Notes: generated from the letters alone by a model not told the origin. Positions 1-9,916 are shown, numbered from the stretch's first letter. The stretch: 64,000 bases of DNA from Rhodoblastus sp963727035 (GCA_963727035.1 CAVSEY010000009.1:18576-82575), one strand, 5' to 3'. Program-made: numbers and translations.

Positions 1-1
1 G

Positions 2-154
2 GTGTATCTCACGATTGACCGGAAAGAAGCTGGGAATCTCGTACAGCGAATTGTCGGCAACGGAGGTCATCCAGACATACAAATCGACATTGGTGTTTGC
101 AGGACTACGGATTTTAATGATTTGGCGGACATCAGGTCAATAAGGATACGATAA
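2..154 (+). CDS. C-terminal end of an unidentified protein (partial)
   Basis: A reading frame is open from the window edge and closes with TAA at 152-154, giving about 50 residues. The start lies outside the window. I do not recognise the family. The stretch is rich in Ile, Asp and Arg and shows no membrane segment. It lies just upstream of a decayed gene, so it may itself be debris. Confidence 0.3.
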   Translation: MYLTIDRKEAGNLVQRIVGNGGHPDIQIDIGVCRTTDFNDLADIRSIRIR

Positions 155-192
155 AAACTGAGCTTCATAGCTCTGACGCACATAAAAAAATT

Positions 193-537
193 GTGGTTGG
201 CGATTATGTGCAATGGACATCGGGAGGCGTTGATCAGTTTAAATCGCCTCGTCAGGTCGCGTGGATATCCGATGATGGTTCTCATGCCGCGTGCATGGGG
301 AAATGACTGGAATTCCTGCGAACGATCTTATTGTTGTCGCTCCGCCAAAGCCCGGTCCGGCTGGCTCGGTCACCGCGAACAGCGCGCATCAAAGCGACAA
401 GCGATTCGAAAGGCAGCGTTAGCGTTTTGATGCGCGGAAAGCGGCTTGAGATATCTGCGGATGTGGATGCGGCTGGTCTCGCGACCTTGCAAGAAATGCT
501 TACGAAATACGCTGAAATCTTGAAACTCGTGAAATAG
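193..537 (+). pseudogene. decayed small conserved hypothetical gene, two frameshifts
   Basis: Three successive frames read as one small protein. Frame 1 begins VVGDYVQWTSGGVDQFKSP; after a one-base loss near 288 the frame continues as RVHGEMTGIP and on through a Pro-rich linker; after a second shift near 400-420 it ends as LEISADVDAAGLATLQEML and the stop at 535-537. A VGDYVQWTSGGVDQF N-terminus, a Pro-rich middle and an ADVDAAGL-type C-terminus resemble small Rhizobiales proteins often found near mobile elements. That family impression comes from memory and gives no function. The gene cannot make a full product as written. Confidence 0.45.
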
Positions 538-718
538 TGCTGGAAAAGAACTCGCACCCAAGAAAAGCCGCGTCGGCGGCCTTTTTCAGGCGAACTTCCC
601 CGTGGTGAGCCTGCTACCGAACGCCCCATTTCCACACCGATATGTCGCACACGGTGGTCTGCTGGGAAGCCAGGAATGCCACGGAAGATGCCGTCCTTAG
701 CCACCATAACATCCCGAC

Positions 719-1179
719 ATGGCCGTCACGATGGGGCGGCGGTCGCCAAAAATTTCAGTGCAGACGCTCGCGGTGTTCGTGCGCCGCCCGCGCGGGCAGG
801 TCCGCAAGATCGGCGTGGTCCAGAGCTTTGCCGCGCTCGCCGCCATGACGAGCCTGATCGCCGGCCCGCTGTTCGGCCCCTTTTACATGGTGCGCTTCGT
901 CCACGACCTCTTCTGGGGCGACCTGCTGGCGCCGACGACAGCGACGCGCCTCGCCTTGGCCGTGCTGAACCTGAGCGTCGGAATTTACGGCCTTGCCGCG
1001 CTGATCGCGCCTTTGATCCTCGGCATGAAAAGGCGCGGTCTGAAAGCCTCGCCGTTTCTCCTGCTTGGCGCCCCTCTATCTGCTGCTGCTGAGCGCCGCC
1101 GCCTGGCGCGCTCTATGGGAATGGACGCGCCGGCCTTTTGTGTGGACCAAGACCGAACATGTCGCGCGCCCGCCTCAAA
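719..1179 (+). pseudogene. C-terminal remnant of a GT2 family membrane glycosyltransferase, frameshifted
   Basis: The encoded residues match the C-terminal end of large processive family 2 glycosyltransferases: several hydrophobic segments, a VHDLFWGD loop, and the terminal RRPFVWTKTEH motif that follows the last membrane helix. The first part is in frame 2 and the tail (APLYLLLLSAAAWRALWEW) in frame 3, so one base is missing near 1062-1066. The catalytic domain (DxD, QxxRW) is absent, so this is a fragment. It ends against the 3' end of lysK on the other strand. The exact 5' limit is unclear. Confidence 0.6.
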
Positions 1180-2855
1180 CGGCGGCCGGCGCAAGGAATT
1201 TCCCGGCAAGCGCGTCGGCGATCAAGGCGCGGGCGTTGTCCACGCCGTAGAGCGCGATGAAGGAGCCGAAGCGCGGGCCGCGCGCCTCGCCGAGCAGCAC
1301 CTGATAGAGCATGGAGAACCAGTCGTTCGACACGCCCGGCTTTTCCGGCGTCGCGCCCTTGGCGCGAAAGTTCTGGTAGCGCGGGATCGGGCGCGCCACG
1401 TCGTAGAGCAGGGTCTGGACCTCTTCGGCGCTCGGATTGGCCGGCAAGGCGGCGAGCGCCTGGGAGAGTTTTTCGAGCGCGTCGCGCTCGACCTCGTCCG
1501 CCGCGCGATAAACCTTCTTGGGCCGCACGAAATCGCGGAAATAGACCACGGCGTAATGGATCATGCGGTCGAGCCGAGGGAATTTTTCCGGGCTCGCGCC
1601 TGGCGCATAGCGGCGCAGGAAACCCCACAGAACGGCCGGGTCTTCGCTGTTGGCGACGGCGGCGAGATTGAGCAGCATGGCGAAGGAAATAGCGGTTCCT
1701 TTAGCTTCGCCCTCGTGCGCGATGAATTCGGGCGGCGGCGGGTCGCCGGCATGGATATGCCAGGCCGGATTGCCGAGCCGCAATTTCCAGTCCTGGCGCG
1801 GATAGGCGTCGAGAAAGGCGAGATAGTCGTCCACCGCCCTGGGGATCACGTCGAAATAGAGCTTCTTCGCCTCGCGCGGCTTCCAATACATGAAGAAGGC
1901 GAGCGATTCCGGGCTGGCGTAGCGCAGCCATTCATCGATGGTCAGGCCATTGCCCTTGGACTTGGAAATTTTCTGGCCGTTCTCGTCGAGGAACAATTCA
2001 TAGTTGAAACCCTCGGGCGGCGCGCAATCGAGCGCGCGGGCGATCTCGCCGGACAGTTTCACCGAATCGATCAGGTCCTTGCCGGCCATTTCGTAATCGA
2101 CCCCAAGCGCGCACCAGCGCATCGCCCAGTCCGGCTTCCATTGCAGCTTGCAATGGCCCCCGGTGACGGGAGTCTCGAAACGCTCAGCCCGTTTCCGGGT
2201 CGCGCCAGGCGACGAGCCCGCGCGCGACATCGATTTCGTCGAGCGGAACCTGCATCACCATGCCGGTCCGGGGATGGATCGGCAGGAAGGGCGCATAGGA
2301 TGACGCGCGTTCGGCGCGAAGCGACGGCAGCATGATGTTCTGGACCGCGTCAAAGCGCGCCAGCATCTTCAGCAGCGTCGCGTCGAAACGGCCGGACTGG
2401 TAATATTGCGTCGCCGAGGCGAATTCATACTCAAAGCCGAAGGCGTCGAGGAACGCGCGCAGCCGCGCGTTATTGTGCTCGCCAAAACTGCCATATTCGC
2501 CGAAAGGGTCGGGAACCTGGGTCAGCGGCTTGCCGAGATGGGCGGCGACCAATTCCTTGTTGGGAATATTGTCGGGAACTTTTCGCAACCCGTCGAGATC
2601 GTCGGAAAAAGCCAGCAGCCGCGTGGCGATCCGGCCCTCGGTCAGGGTCTCGAAGGCGTGGCGCACCATGGTGGTGCGCGCGACCTCGCCGAAGGTGCCG
2701 ATATGGGGCAGGCCCGAGGGGCCATAGCCGGTCTCGAACAGCACCTGTTTCTGCCCCGTGCGCTCCACCCTGGCGACGAGTTTCTTCGCCTCCTCGAACG
2801 GCCAGGCGTTCGATTGAAGTGCGAATTCGGCGAGCTCAGACGCGGTTTCGGACAT
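1175..2855 (-). pseudogene. lysK: lysyl-tRNA synthetase, class I, split by one-base frameshift
   Basis: Class I LysRS charges tRNA-Lys and is common in alphaproteobacteria. The N-terminal half carries the HIGH-type motif (GLPHIGT) and the C-terminal half the KMSKS-type motif (KISKSKGN). The first frame ends after RDPETG at a TGA; the other frame continues the protein as ERFETPVTGGH. One extra base (A on the + strand at about 2186) explains the break. The joined length of about 560 residues is normal for the family. I took ATG 2855 rather than the TTG 21 bases upstream. If this is the only LysRS the cell must have it intact, so an assembly error is a serious alternative to decay. Confidence 0.85.
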
Positions 2856-2987
2856 TTTTTCTCGGGAAGCCTTCAAGTTCCGGGGGGCCGCCCAATGCGG
2901 CGGCGTTGCGGTTTTCTCTTATCGGTTGCGCGGCGCTGGCGGAAGGGCAAAAAAAATGCTGTAACTTGGGCCAAAAGGGGGCGGAAT

Positions 2988-3333
2988 TTGGCGTTGGTTT
3001 ACAAAATCGTCGCGGCCGACGAATGGGCGCGCGCGCAGGAGAGCGGCGTGTTCGAAGGCTCGACGGTCGACCGCGCCGACGGATTTATTCATTTCTCGAC
3101 CGCCGCCCAGGTCGTGGAGACGGCGGCCAGACATTTTGCCGGCCAGGATAATCTGCTGCTGGTCGCGGTCGAGGAAAAGGATCTCGGCGGCAAGCTCGTC
3201 CATGAAATCTCGCGCGGCGGCGCGCTTGTTTCCCCACCTTTACGCGCCCTTGCCCGTTGCGCTGGCGAAATCCGCCTTTCCCCTCAAACGCCGCGCCGAC
3301 GGCGCGCATGATTTTGCCGGATTGCTGGAATGA
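2988..3333 (+). pseudogene. DUF952 domain protein, one-base frameshift near the C-terminus
   Basis: The N-terminal VYKIVAADEW, the DGFIHFSTAAQVVETA block and LLLVAVEE are typical of the small DUF952 family (about 110 residues, function not established). The frame breaks at about 3226, where one extra T turns ALFPHLYAPLP into another frame. The correct tail continues in frame 1 to TGA 3331-3333, which overlaps the pyrD start (ATGA). The start is TTG 2988, chosen because a G-rich Shine-Dalgarno stretch lies at 2974-2980 and homology begins there. The overlap implies translational coupling to pyrD. Confidence 0.75.
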
Positions 3334-4403
3334 TCGGATTTTTCGATTCCCTCGCCTTGCCCTTTCTCCATGCGCTCAACGCCGAGCGCGCGCATAATCT
3401 GACGATTTTCGCGCTGGAGCGCATGCCTTTGCCGCCGCTGCCGGCCGATCACGATGCGCTCGGCCAGAATCTGTTCGGCCTCGATTTTCCCAATCCGGTC
3501 GGCATGGCGGCGGGTTTCGACAAGAACGCCCGCGTTCCCGACGCGCTGCTTCACCTGGGTTTCGGCTTTACCGAGGTCGGCACGCTCACGCCGCGCCCGC
3601 AGCCCGGCAATGCCCAGCCGCGCCTGTTCCGCCTGCACGAGGATCGCGGCGTCATCAACCGCTTCGGCTTCAACAACGCCGGCCATGCCGCCGCCCATGA
3701 TCGCCTCGCGGCGCGCAGCGCGCGGGGCGGCGTGGTCGGCGTCAATATCGGCGCCAACAAGGACTCTTCGGACCGCGCCGCCGATTATGTCGCCGGGATC
3801 GAGGCCTTCGCCGACGTCGCCTCCTATTTCACGGTCAATATTTCCTCGCCCAACACCCCCGGCCTGCGCGACCTGCAACAGGCCGGCGCGCTCGACGACC
3901 TGCTCGCCCGCGTGCTCGACGCCCGCGACGCCATGGCCGAGGCGGAGCCGCGCCGCCCGGTGCTGCTGAAGATCGCGCCCGATCTTTCCCTGGCCGAACT
4001 CGACGATGTGGTGCGGGCCGCGCGCGCGCAAAAAATCGACGGCATGATCGTCTCCAACACCACCATTTCCCGACCCGATTTTCTGCGCGACGAGGCCCGC
4101 AAGGAGACCGGCGGCCTGTCCGGCGCGCCTTTGTTCGCTCTGTCCACCCGCATGCTGGCCCAAACCTTCGTCCGCGTCGAAAAGCAGTTTCCGCTGATCG
4201 GGGTCGGCGGCGTCGATTCGCCGGAAGCGGCCTGGGCCAAGATCGAGGCCGGCGCGAGCCTCGTGCAGCTCTATTCCGCGCTGGTCTATGAGGGCCTCGG
4301 CCTCGTCGACCGCATCAAGCAAGGGCTGGTCGCGCATGTGCAGGCGCGCAGGATGACGCGAATCGAACAGGCGGTGGGAAGCGCGGTCGACGACTGGCTG
4401 TGA
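3330..4403 (+). CDS. pyrD: dihydroorotate dehydrogenase (quinone), class 2
   Basis: Oxidises dihydroorotate to orotate in pyrimidine synthesis, using FMN and passing electrons to membrane quinone. At 357 residues it has class 2 length. Visible family motifs are NPVGMAAGFDKN (FMN/substrate loop), GFGFTEVGTLTP, NRFGFNNAG, the catalytic-serine region VNISSPNTPGLR, LLKIAPDL, and the phosphate-binding GVGGVDSPEAAW. The N-terminal region fits the short amphipathic membrane-association segment of class 2 enzymes. The start ATG overlaps the stop of the DUF952 gene, and a DUF938 methyltransferase follows after 29 bases, so the three are probably one operon. Confidence 0.96.
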   Translation: MIGFFDSLALPFLHALNAERAHNLTIFALERMPLPPLPADHDALGQNLFGLDFPNPVGMAAGFDKNARVPDALLHLGFGFTEVGTLTPRPQPGNAQPRLFRLHEDRGVINRFGFNNAGHAAAHDRLAARSARGGVVGVNIGANKDSSDRAADYVAGIEAFADVASYFTVNISSPNTPGLRDLQQAGALDDLLARVLDARDAMAEAEPRRPVLLKIAPDLSLAELDDVVRAARAQKIDGMIVSNTTISRPDFLRDEARKETGGLSGAPLFALSTRMLAQTFVRVEKQFPLIGVGGVDSPEAAWAKIEAGASLVQLYSALVYEGLGLVDRIKQGLVAHVQARRMTRIEQAVGSAVDDWL

Positions 4404-4432
4404 TCGCGCGCGTCATGGTTTGAGAGAGCAGA

Positions 4433-5035
4433 ATGTCCGACACCCGCCTTCGCGCACCCGCCGTCGCCCGCAATCGCAACGCGATTCTCGACGTTCTGCG
4501 CCGGGTCTTGCCTTCGCGCGGGCTGGTGCTCGAAATCGCCAGCGGCTCCGGCGAACATGCCGCGCATTTCGCCGCCGCCTTTCCCGATCTGGTTTTTCAG
4601 CCTTCCGATCCCGACCCGAAAGCGCGGGCGAGCATCGACGCCTGGAGCGCATCAAGCGGCCTGGAAAACATCCGGCCGGCGCTGGCGCTGGACGCGGCGC
4701 GCGCGCCCTGGCCTCTGGCGCGGGCCGATGCGGTGCTCTGCATCAACATGACCCACATCTCGCCCTTTTCGGCGACCGAGGGCCTTTTGCGTCAGGCCGG
4801 CGAAATTCTGCCCTCGGGGGCGATGCTTTATCTCTACGGCCCCTATATGCGCGAGGGCGTCGAGACCGCGGAGAGCAATCTCGCCTTCGACGCCTGGCTG
4901 CGCGCGCACAATCCGCAATGGGGCCTGCGCGACCTCGGCGCCGTCGCGGCGCTGGCGCGCGAAAGCGGATTTTTGGCGCCGGAAATCGTCGAAATGCCCG
5001 CCAACAATGTGAGCGCGATCTTTCGCCGGAGCTGA
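4433..5035 (+). CDS. DUF938 family SAM-dependent methyltransferase
   Basis: A 200-residue protein of the DUF938 family. The SAM-binding motif I is LEIASGSGEHAAHFA (about residues 33-47), followed by the acidic loop QPSDPDP and the conserved ADAVLCINMTHISPFSAT stretch (motif IV region). The C-terminus ends with PANNVSAIFRR, typical of the family. The substrate is not known. It lies 29 bases after pyrD on the same strand and is probably co-transcribed; a link to pyrimidine metabolism is not shown. Confidence 0.85.
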   Translation: MSDTRLRAPAVARNRNAILDVLRRVLPSRGLVLEIASGSGEHAAHFAAAFPDLVFQPSDPDPKARASIDAWSASSGLENIRPALALDAARAPWPLARADAVLCINMTHISPFSATEGLLRQAGEILPSGAMLYLYGPYMREGVETAESNLAFDAWLRAHNPQWGLRDLGAVAALARESGFLAPEIVEMPANNVSAIFRRS

Positions 5036-5611
5036 ATTTCAGGCGGAAGGCCGCCGCGTCCGCGGTTACGGTCACAGCGCGTTATTGACGCAGGGCGCGC
5101 TTGGCTACGGTGAAAGCGCACTGTATTGACGCTGGCGCGCGCGTGGCGTTGGCCTTTCAAAGGCCATGTGAAGGCGGTTATGTGGAGTGTCACCGGAACC
5201 TGCGGAACCCGGAGTTCGTCGATGGCCGCCGAAAGCCGCTCGCTCGCTACAGCGCTATCTAGGGCGCGCTTCGCGAGCGGCTTTCTCCCGACTTCCTACG
5301 CCACTCGTTGGGACACGACCAAAGTTTCACAAAGGCCTCGATCGTGACCTGATGCGCATACAAATCAAATTTTCGAATCCGACCGCCGGGCTGAAGTAAT
5401 GCGACTTCGGTTCGCGACGGGTTCGCTATGGGCCTGGCGCGGTGGCAAGATCATTTAGCAGGCTGCTGAAAAACTCGCAGGAATTGCGCTTTTTTCGTCC
5501 CGACACGGCCAATCTGGAATTCGCGCGGCCGCCTAACACGCTGATTTTGTTGACTACGTGTTTTGGCATGCCGAGCGCGATTGGCAATTTCAGCGGGTTA
5601 AAAACCCTTTT
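5036..5611. other. non-coding stretch with short direct and inverted repeats
   Basis: No convincing gene. Two near-identical copies of an 18-base element starting TATTGACGC lie at 5083-5100 and 5124-5142, and a related copy (TTTTGACGCTGGGCGCGC) is at 8464-8481 beyond the next two genes. A perfect 13-base inverted repeat has arms at 5231-5243 and 5273-5285. The pattern suggests mobile-element debris around the 5.6-8.1 kb glycosylation genes. Confidence 0.4.
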
Positions 5612-6646
5612 TCAGCATCCTGTCAGGCGTCTCGCTGCTTTGCGGCGGAAGAAGAGGTTCTCGCCGCAGCGTGGCAATTCGTCGAAATCCGAAGCCAGCG
5701 CCGCGCGCACGGACGCCTCCGATCCTGGGCGGAAACGGTCGTGGGTTTCGATGATCACGAGCTTCGTCTTGGCGAGCCAGGCCTGGGCGGCTTGGGCGAA
5801 AAGCTCGCGTTCGGCGCCTTCGACGTCGATCTTGAGAATATCGATCGCGTCGAAGCCGCTCAACTCGAGAAGCCGCGCCATCGTGTAGCAGTTGACGCAT
5901 GAATGTGAGGCCGTCTCGTCTTCGCAAACCTGCACCCCCCAAGCGCCAAGGGAGCGACCTTCATCGTTTTCCGTGCGTAAATGGATGGACCCGTCATAGA
6001 CCCAGGCGGCTCCGTGAAGCAGCGCAATCCGGTCGTCGAAACGCAGCGTGTTGAGCTTGAGTTCTGAAAAATTTTCGGCGTCCGGTTCAACGGCGAAAAT
6101 CCGCGACCCGGGATATCTCAGGGCAAAAAAGACGCTCGCATAGCCGACATTGGCGCCGAGATCCATGATTGTCGCGGCCCGATCGGGCAGATTTTCCGAT
6201 TCATATTCCCGTTTGACGAAAATCTGCTCGAACGTCGGAATGTCGGAGGTGCTGGCGCGAATCCCGACCGCGATTTCGGGCGCGACCGTCACGCCGATCC
6301 GCTTCACTTGAAACGTGCGGCCGCCAATATTTGCGACGTTGATATTGCGAATCGGCGCTGGCAGGATCAACTCCTGAATAAAAAGACCGGCGTCAGTCCG
6401 CAGAAAGGTATCAGGTTGGAATTTGTCCCAGGCGATGAACAGCTTGTTGTTATCGAGCTTGAAATTTCCCCAAGATTCGTGTCCGAGCAGAACGACGCGG
6501 CTGCTTTCTGGAAACAGCTCCAGCGTCCCCCGCCAATGCGGGTGGAGAGCGTCGATCAGAAATCTCGACGATTTTGCCCGTGCCGCTGTGCTTTCCACCA
6601 TCCAAACCATCCATGATGCGAGAAACGCATGACGTGTAACAAACAA
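5612..6646 (-). CDS. FkbM family methyltransferase
   Basis: FkbM-type SAM-dependent methyltransferases usually O-methylate sugars of surface glycans or secondary metabolites. The family block runs from IMDLGANVGYASVFFA (motif I) through FAVEPDAENF to DILKIDVEGAERELF and KLVIIETHDRF. The N-terminal 150 residues are not from this domain and may position the acceptor. The 5' end is uncertain: the frame opens at TTG 6646, with ATG at 6610 and 6601 as alternatives, none with a clear ribosome binding site. A glycosyltransferase gene follows upstream on the same strand, so a glycan-modification role is likely. Confidence 0.85.
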   Translation of the reverse strand: MFVTRHAFLASWMVWMVESTAARAKSSRFLIDALHPHWRGTLELFPESSRVVLLGHESWGNFKLDNNKLFIAWDKFQPDTFLRTDAGLFIQELILPAPIRNINVANIGGRTFQVKRIGVTVAPEIAVGIRASTSDIPTFEQIFVKREYESENLPDRAATIMDLGANVGYASVFFALRYPGSRIFAVEPDAENFSELKLNTLRFDDRIALLHGAAWVYDGSIHLRTENDEGRSLGAWGVQVCEDETASHSCVNCYTMARLLELSGFDAIDILKIDVEGAERELFAQAAQAWLAKTKLVIIETHDRFRPGSEASVRAALASDFDELPRCGENLFFRRKAARRLTGC

Positions 6647-6822
6647 GGGGGTGAGTTGATCGACGTTTCAGAGCCTGTTAATTTCGAGGGCGTTTTTGTG
6701 ACAAACTAGTTTCTTCTTTTCGTGCGCCGCACGGGAAGGCGACGGCTTCAACCTGGCTTTACGGTAAACATGGAATCCGATAGTTTTAAAATGTGGTCAG
6801 CGGTCTGACGAGCGACGCCGGG

Positions 6823-8073
6823 CTACGCATACTTTCGTAGCAACTCCTGGTTCGCTTTATTCATCAAAATAAAACGTTCTATTGTATTCCTGATAAATTC
6901 GTCCCCCTCACGAGTATAGTCAGAAAATTGCTCCCGCCAATGTCCGCCTTTCCCAGGCTCTAAATCTTTGGCAGCGTTGAGAGCCGCATTGCCTTGTATT
7001 ATTTTAGAACGATACTGTTCTGCGCTCCTAATCGGAAAATGATACATAAAAAAGCCTTGTGAATTAATATTAGCAATATTATCCATGGAAAAAATGCTCC
7101 CCGCCGCGTGGTGGTTACCCATCATAAAACTCGTGTTTCTATCGGCGCGAATCGCAACTTTTACAGATGGAGCGGTGTCATACCCGGATACGACGCCAAA
7201 CAATTCACTGACATTGGAAGATGGTTCACTCCTTTCTTTAACCGTCTTAGCCGTGGCGGTGCACCACATTGAGATCAGCGTTGTTACGTCAGAGCCGCTA
7301 TAAGAATCAAGAATACGACTCAGAGGTTTTTCAGCATCTAGTTGAAGCCAAAATTCATCTGCGTCCGTTGGAAAAATCCAATCAATTTTTTGCCCCCTAA
7401 TCGCGAAATATTCGACACCAAAGTGCCAGAAAGCGTTCATTTTAGACGCTTGATAGTACGCAATCGTAGGGTCCTTGATGTATAGAAGAACGGCGTCGTG
7501 TTTATTTGATGAGAACTCGCTGATCTTTTCCTCAGTAGTATCGCGGCTATCATTATTTATTATCGCAAAATTACGAAATCCAGCTTTATATGCAGCTTCT
7601 AGCGACGCTCCGATGATATCTTCCTCGTTTTTTGCCATGCAAACATAAAGCGCAGTGGTGGCGGGAGGTCCCTCGAACCCATGCTTTTCCAAGATCTGCC
7701 GCGCGTACCAACGATCGGCGCGCTCTCCGAGGAGCGTTAGTCGAACTGCCTCGCTGGTCAGGCTTTCCCATTCTTGAGCCAAGACACGATCTCGGCATGC
7801 CCATAGCCCAACGTGAAGGCAAGCAAGAGCGTCCCGATTGTTCCCAGCACGTTCGTGGTGACGCGCGTACCAATAATACACCCAATAATTATTCGGACAA
7901 AGCTTTTTTGCTCCTTCATACCATTCTTCTGCCCTCGCGTTATCGTTCAACAAGGAAAACGAATTAGCAATCTCAAGAACTAGTGAAATATCAGGAGCAG
8001 AATGCGGCGAAACGTTTTTAGTAACGCGCTCTAATACATCCTTACGCTTCCAGGTAGCGAGAGCTTTTATCAT
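6823..8073 (-). CDS. GT2-type glycosyltransferase with N-terminal TPR-like region
   Basis: Residues 1-130 look like TPR helices (SLLNDNARAEEWYEGAKKL, YYWYARHHERAGNNRDALACL). Then TALYVCMAKNEEDIIGASLEAA starts a GT-A domain, and WIFPTDADEFW holds the DxD-type metal motif. This is the architecture of glycosyltransferase family 2/92-like proteins. The gene is clearly more AT-rich than its neighbours, a sign of horizontal origin. The frame stays open upstream of ATG 8073 to a stop at 8353-8355 with no ATG, GTG or TTG and no good Shine-Dalgarno, so the true 5' end may have been lost by recombination. Confidence 0.75.
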   Translation of the reverse strand: MIKALATWKRKDVLERVTKNVSPHSAPDISLVLEIANSFSLLNDNARAEEWYEGAKKLCPNNYWVYYWYARHHERAGNNRDALACLHVGLWACRDRVLAQEWESLTSEAVRLTLLGERADRWYARQILEKHGFEGPPATTALYVCMAKNEEDIIGASLEAAYKAGFRNFAIINNDSRDTTEEKISEFSSNKHDAVLLYIKDPTIAYYQASKMNAFWHFGVEYFAIRGQKIDWIFPTDADEFWLQLDAEKPLSRILDSYSGSDVTTLISMWCTATAKTVKERSEPSSNVSELFGVVSGYDTAPSVKVAIRADRNTSFMMGNHHAAGSIFSMDNIANINSQGFFMYHFPIRSAEQYRSKIIQGNAALNAAKDLEPGKGGHWREQFSDYTREGDEFIRNTIERFILMNKANQELLRKYA

Positions 8074-8352
8074 CTCTTGTACGAGAGTAGGGGTCGAACC
8101 ATGTGCGGATAAGAAACGCTTAAATTCTTCCGATAAACGGTCGGCATCGGACGTTCGTTGAACAATCTCTGAAAATGATTTGAGTCGTTGTGTTAGTCGT
8201 CGTCCATTTGGGTGTCTTTCCTGCCATTGATGCCCTGAGGCGTAAGGTCGCGACCGATACGCGCAATGATATACATCGGTTCCGCGTGAAGCGCCGTCGC
8301 GAATCGTGTTGAAATTGGCGGCGCGGCCTCCGAGCGGGTTGATGGTAGCCGC

Positions 8353-8460
8353 TCAGGCTGCGAGGTCAATGGTTTGATCGGCTGGCTTTTGGGAAAGGCT
8401 TTCCCAGCCGTTGACTTTGCGCATTGTGATCTGGGTTCCGGGGTTCCGGTTCCAGTGCAC
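8353..8460 (-). pseudogene. C-terminal remnant of a transposase-like protein
   Basis: The minus-strand frame reads VHWNRNPGTQITMRKVNGWE and then runs to QTIDLAA and a TGA at 8353-8355. The Trp/Arg/Asn-rich pattern ending in DLAA resembles the C-termini of some rhizobial transposases, but I cannot assign the IS family. No full transposase is present upstream. It sits at the 5' edge of the AT-rich GT2 gene, so it may mark the junction of the insertion. Confidence 0.35.
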
Positions 8461-8496
8461 TCTTTTGACGCTGGGCGCGCGCCGACGATTTTCCGC

Positions 8497-8760
8497 TCAG
8501 AAAGGCAAAGCGGGCGCGGGCGGCGGGCGCGAGGCGGCCAGTTCGGCGCAAGGGGCGCCAAGGCCGGCGCTCTGGCACGATTGCGGCGGGCTGGACCAAA
8601 ACAGCGGCGGCCGGCTCAGATAAAGCAGGCCGCTCCAAAGGATCAGCGCGGCGATGAAGGCCAACGCATTGGGAGCCGGTCCGCGCGCCATGCGGCGGGC
8701 TCCGGCCTGGTAAGCCGACGCGGCGACAGGCCTTCGTCGGTCGTGACAGGAAACGCTCAT
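8497..8760 (-). CDS. small membrane protein, unknown function
   Basis: An 87-residue product starting at ATG 8760, chosen because GGGAGG lies 6-7 bases upstream. It has a basic N-terminus, one hydrophobic segment (about residues 29-47, ALAFIAALILWSGLLYLS) and a short Cys/Pro/Ala-rich tail. I do not recognise a family. It is on the same strand as, and just downstream of, the GT4 gene. Confidence 0.5.
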   Translation of the reverse strand: MSVSCHDRRRPVAASAYQAGARRMARGPAPNALAFIAALILWSGLLYLSRPPLFWSSPPQSCQSAGLGAPCAELAASRPPPAPALPF

Positions 8761-8878
8761 CTCAGCCTCCCGGCAGAATGCGATGCGGGAGGGATAATCC
8801 GGTGCGGCGCAAGGAGTCCATAAGGATTGACCGGCGCCGGCGTCAGGATCGCATGAAGATGGCGAGACGCGCGCGGCC

Positions 8879-9916
8879 TCAGGCGGAAGCCAGCCGCGCC
8901 AAGGCGGCGGCGCGGGCGCGCAAGACATTTTCAATGAAAATGCGCGCGCTTTCGGGCCAGCTGTAGCGGGCGGCGTGAAGCCGGCAATCGCCGCGCGAAA
9001 GCTTCAGCGCCGCGAGGCAGGCGGCGCGCAGGTCTTCGTCCAGAACGCCGACGCGCGGGTCGGTGATCACGTCGATCGGGCCCGGAACCGGAAAAGCCGC
9101 GACCGGCGCGCCGCAGGCGAGCGCCTCGACCATCACATTGCCGAACGTGTCGGTGCGGCTGGGAAAGACGAAAACATCGGCGGCCGAATAATAGGGCGCC
9201 AGTTTTTCGCGCGCCTTGACGCCGACAAAGACAGCGGAAGGAAAGCGTTGCTGGAGCGGGAGGCGGGACGGCCCGTCGCCGACCACGATCTTCGAGCCGG
9301 GCAGGTCGAGCGCGAGAAAGGCTTCGATGTTCTTTTCCGGCGCGACCCGGCCGCAATAGAGGAAGAACGGGCGCGGCAGATTTTTCAACTCGGGCGGCAG
9401 GTCCGCGACCGGGCGGAACATGGTCTGGTCCACCCCGCGCGGCCACAGCATCGGCGGCGGAAAGCCGCGGGCGGTCAACTCGTCGGCGAGCGTCCGCGTC
9501 GCGACCATCAGGCCGGAACTCGCGGCGTGAAACCGGCGCAGGGCCTCATAGGACCAGGCGGCGGGGATCGGCCAGCGCGCCTCGACATATTCGGGAAAGC
9601 GGGTGTGGTAGGAGGTGGTGAACAATTCGCCGTTGCGCGCGCACCAGAAACGCGCCGCCACCCCCAGCGGCCCTTCGGTGGCGATATGGATATGGTCGGG
9701 CCGTTGCGCGCGGATCTTTGCGCCGATCGCTTTTGGACCGGTCAGGGCCAGCCGGATTTCCGGATAGGACGGCGCCGCGATGGTGGGGAAGAGGTCCGGC
9801 CCGACGACCGCGAAGTCATGGCCAAGTTTCTCGGCCGCCGCGATCAGGCTGGCGAGCGTGCCGGCCACGCCATTGACCTGGGGGCGCCAAGCGTCCGTAA
9901 CGATGCAGATCCTCAT
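8879..9916 (-). CDS. GT4 family (group 1) glycosyltransferase
   Basis: A retaining GT-B glycosyltransferase of 345 residues. The N-terminal domain starts MRICIVTDAWRPQVNGV and holds HIHIATEGPLG and YHTRFPEYVEAR. The C-terminal nucleotide-sugar domain has FFLYCGRVAPEKNIE, VVGDGPSR and the EX7E region SRTDTFGNVMVEALACGAP. These features are closest to the MgtA-like alpha-mannosyl/glucosyl-transferases that glycosylate lipids such as diacylglycerol. The acceptor is not determinable here. The next gene on this strand upstream is DUF6460. Confidence 0.88.
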   Translation of the reverse strand: MRICIVTDAWRPQVNGVAGTLASLIAAAEKLGHDFAVVGPDLFPTIAAPSYPEIRLALTGPKAIGAKIRAQRPDHIHIATEGPLGVAARFWCARNGELFTTSYHTRFPEYVEARWPIPAAWSYEALRRFHAASSGLMVATRTLADELTARGFPPPMLWPRGVDQTMFRPVADLPPELKNLPRPFFLYCGRVAPEKNIEAFLALDLPGSKIVVGDGPSRLPLQQRFPSAVFVGVKAREKLAPYYSAADVFVFPSRTDTFGNVMVEALACGAPVAAFPVPGPIDVITDPRVGVLDEDLRAACLAALKLSRGDCRLHAARYSWPESARIFIENVLRARAAALARLASA

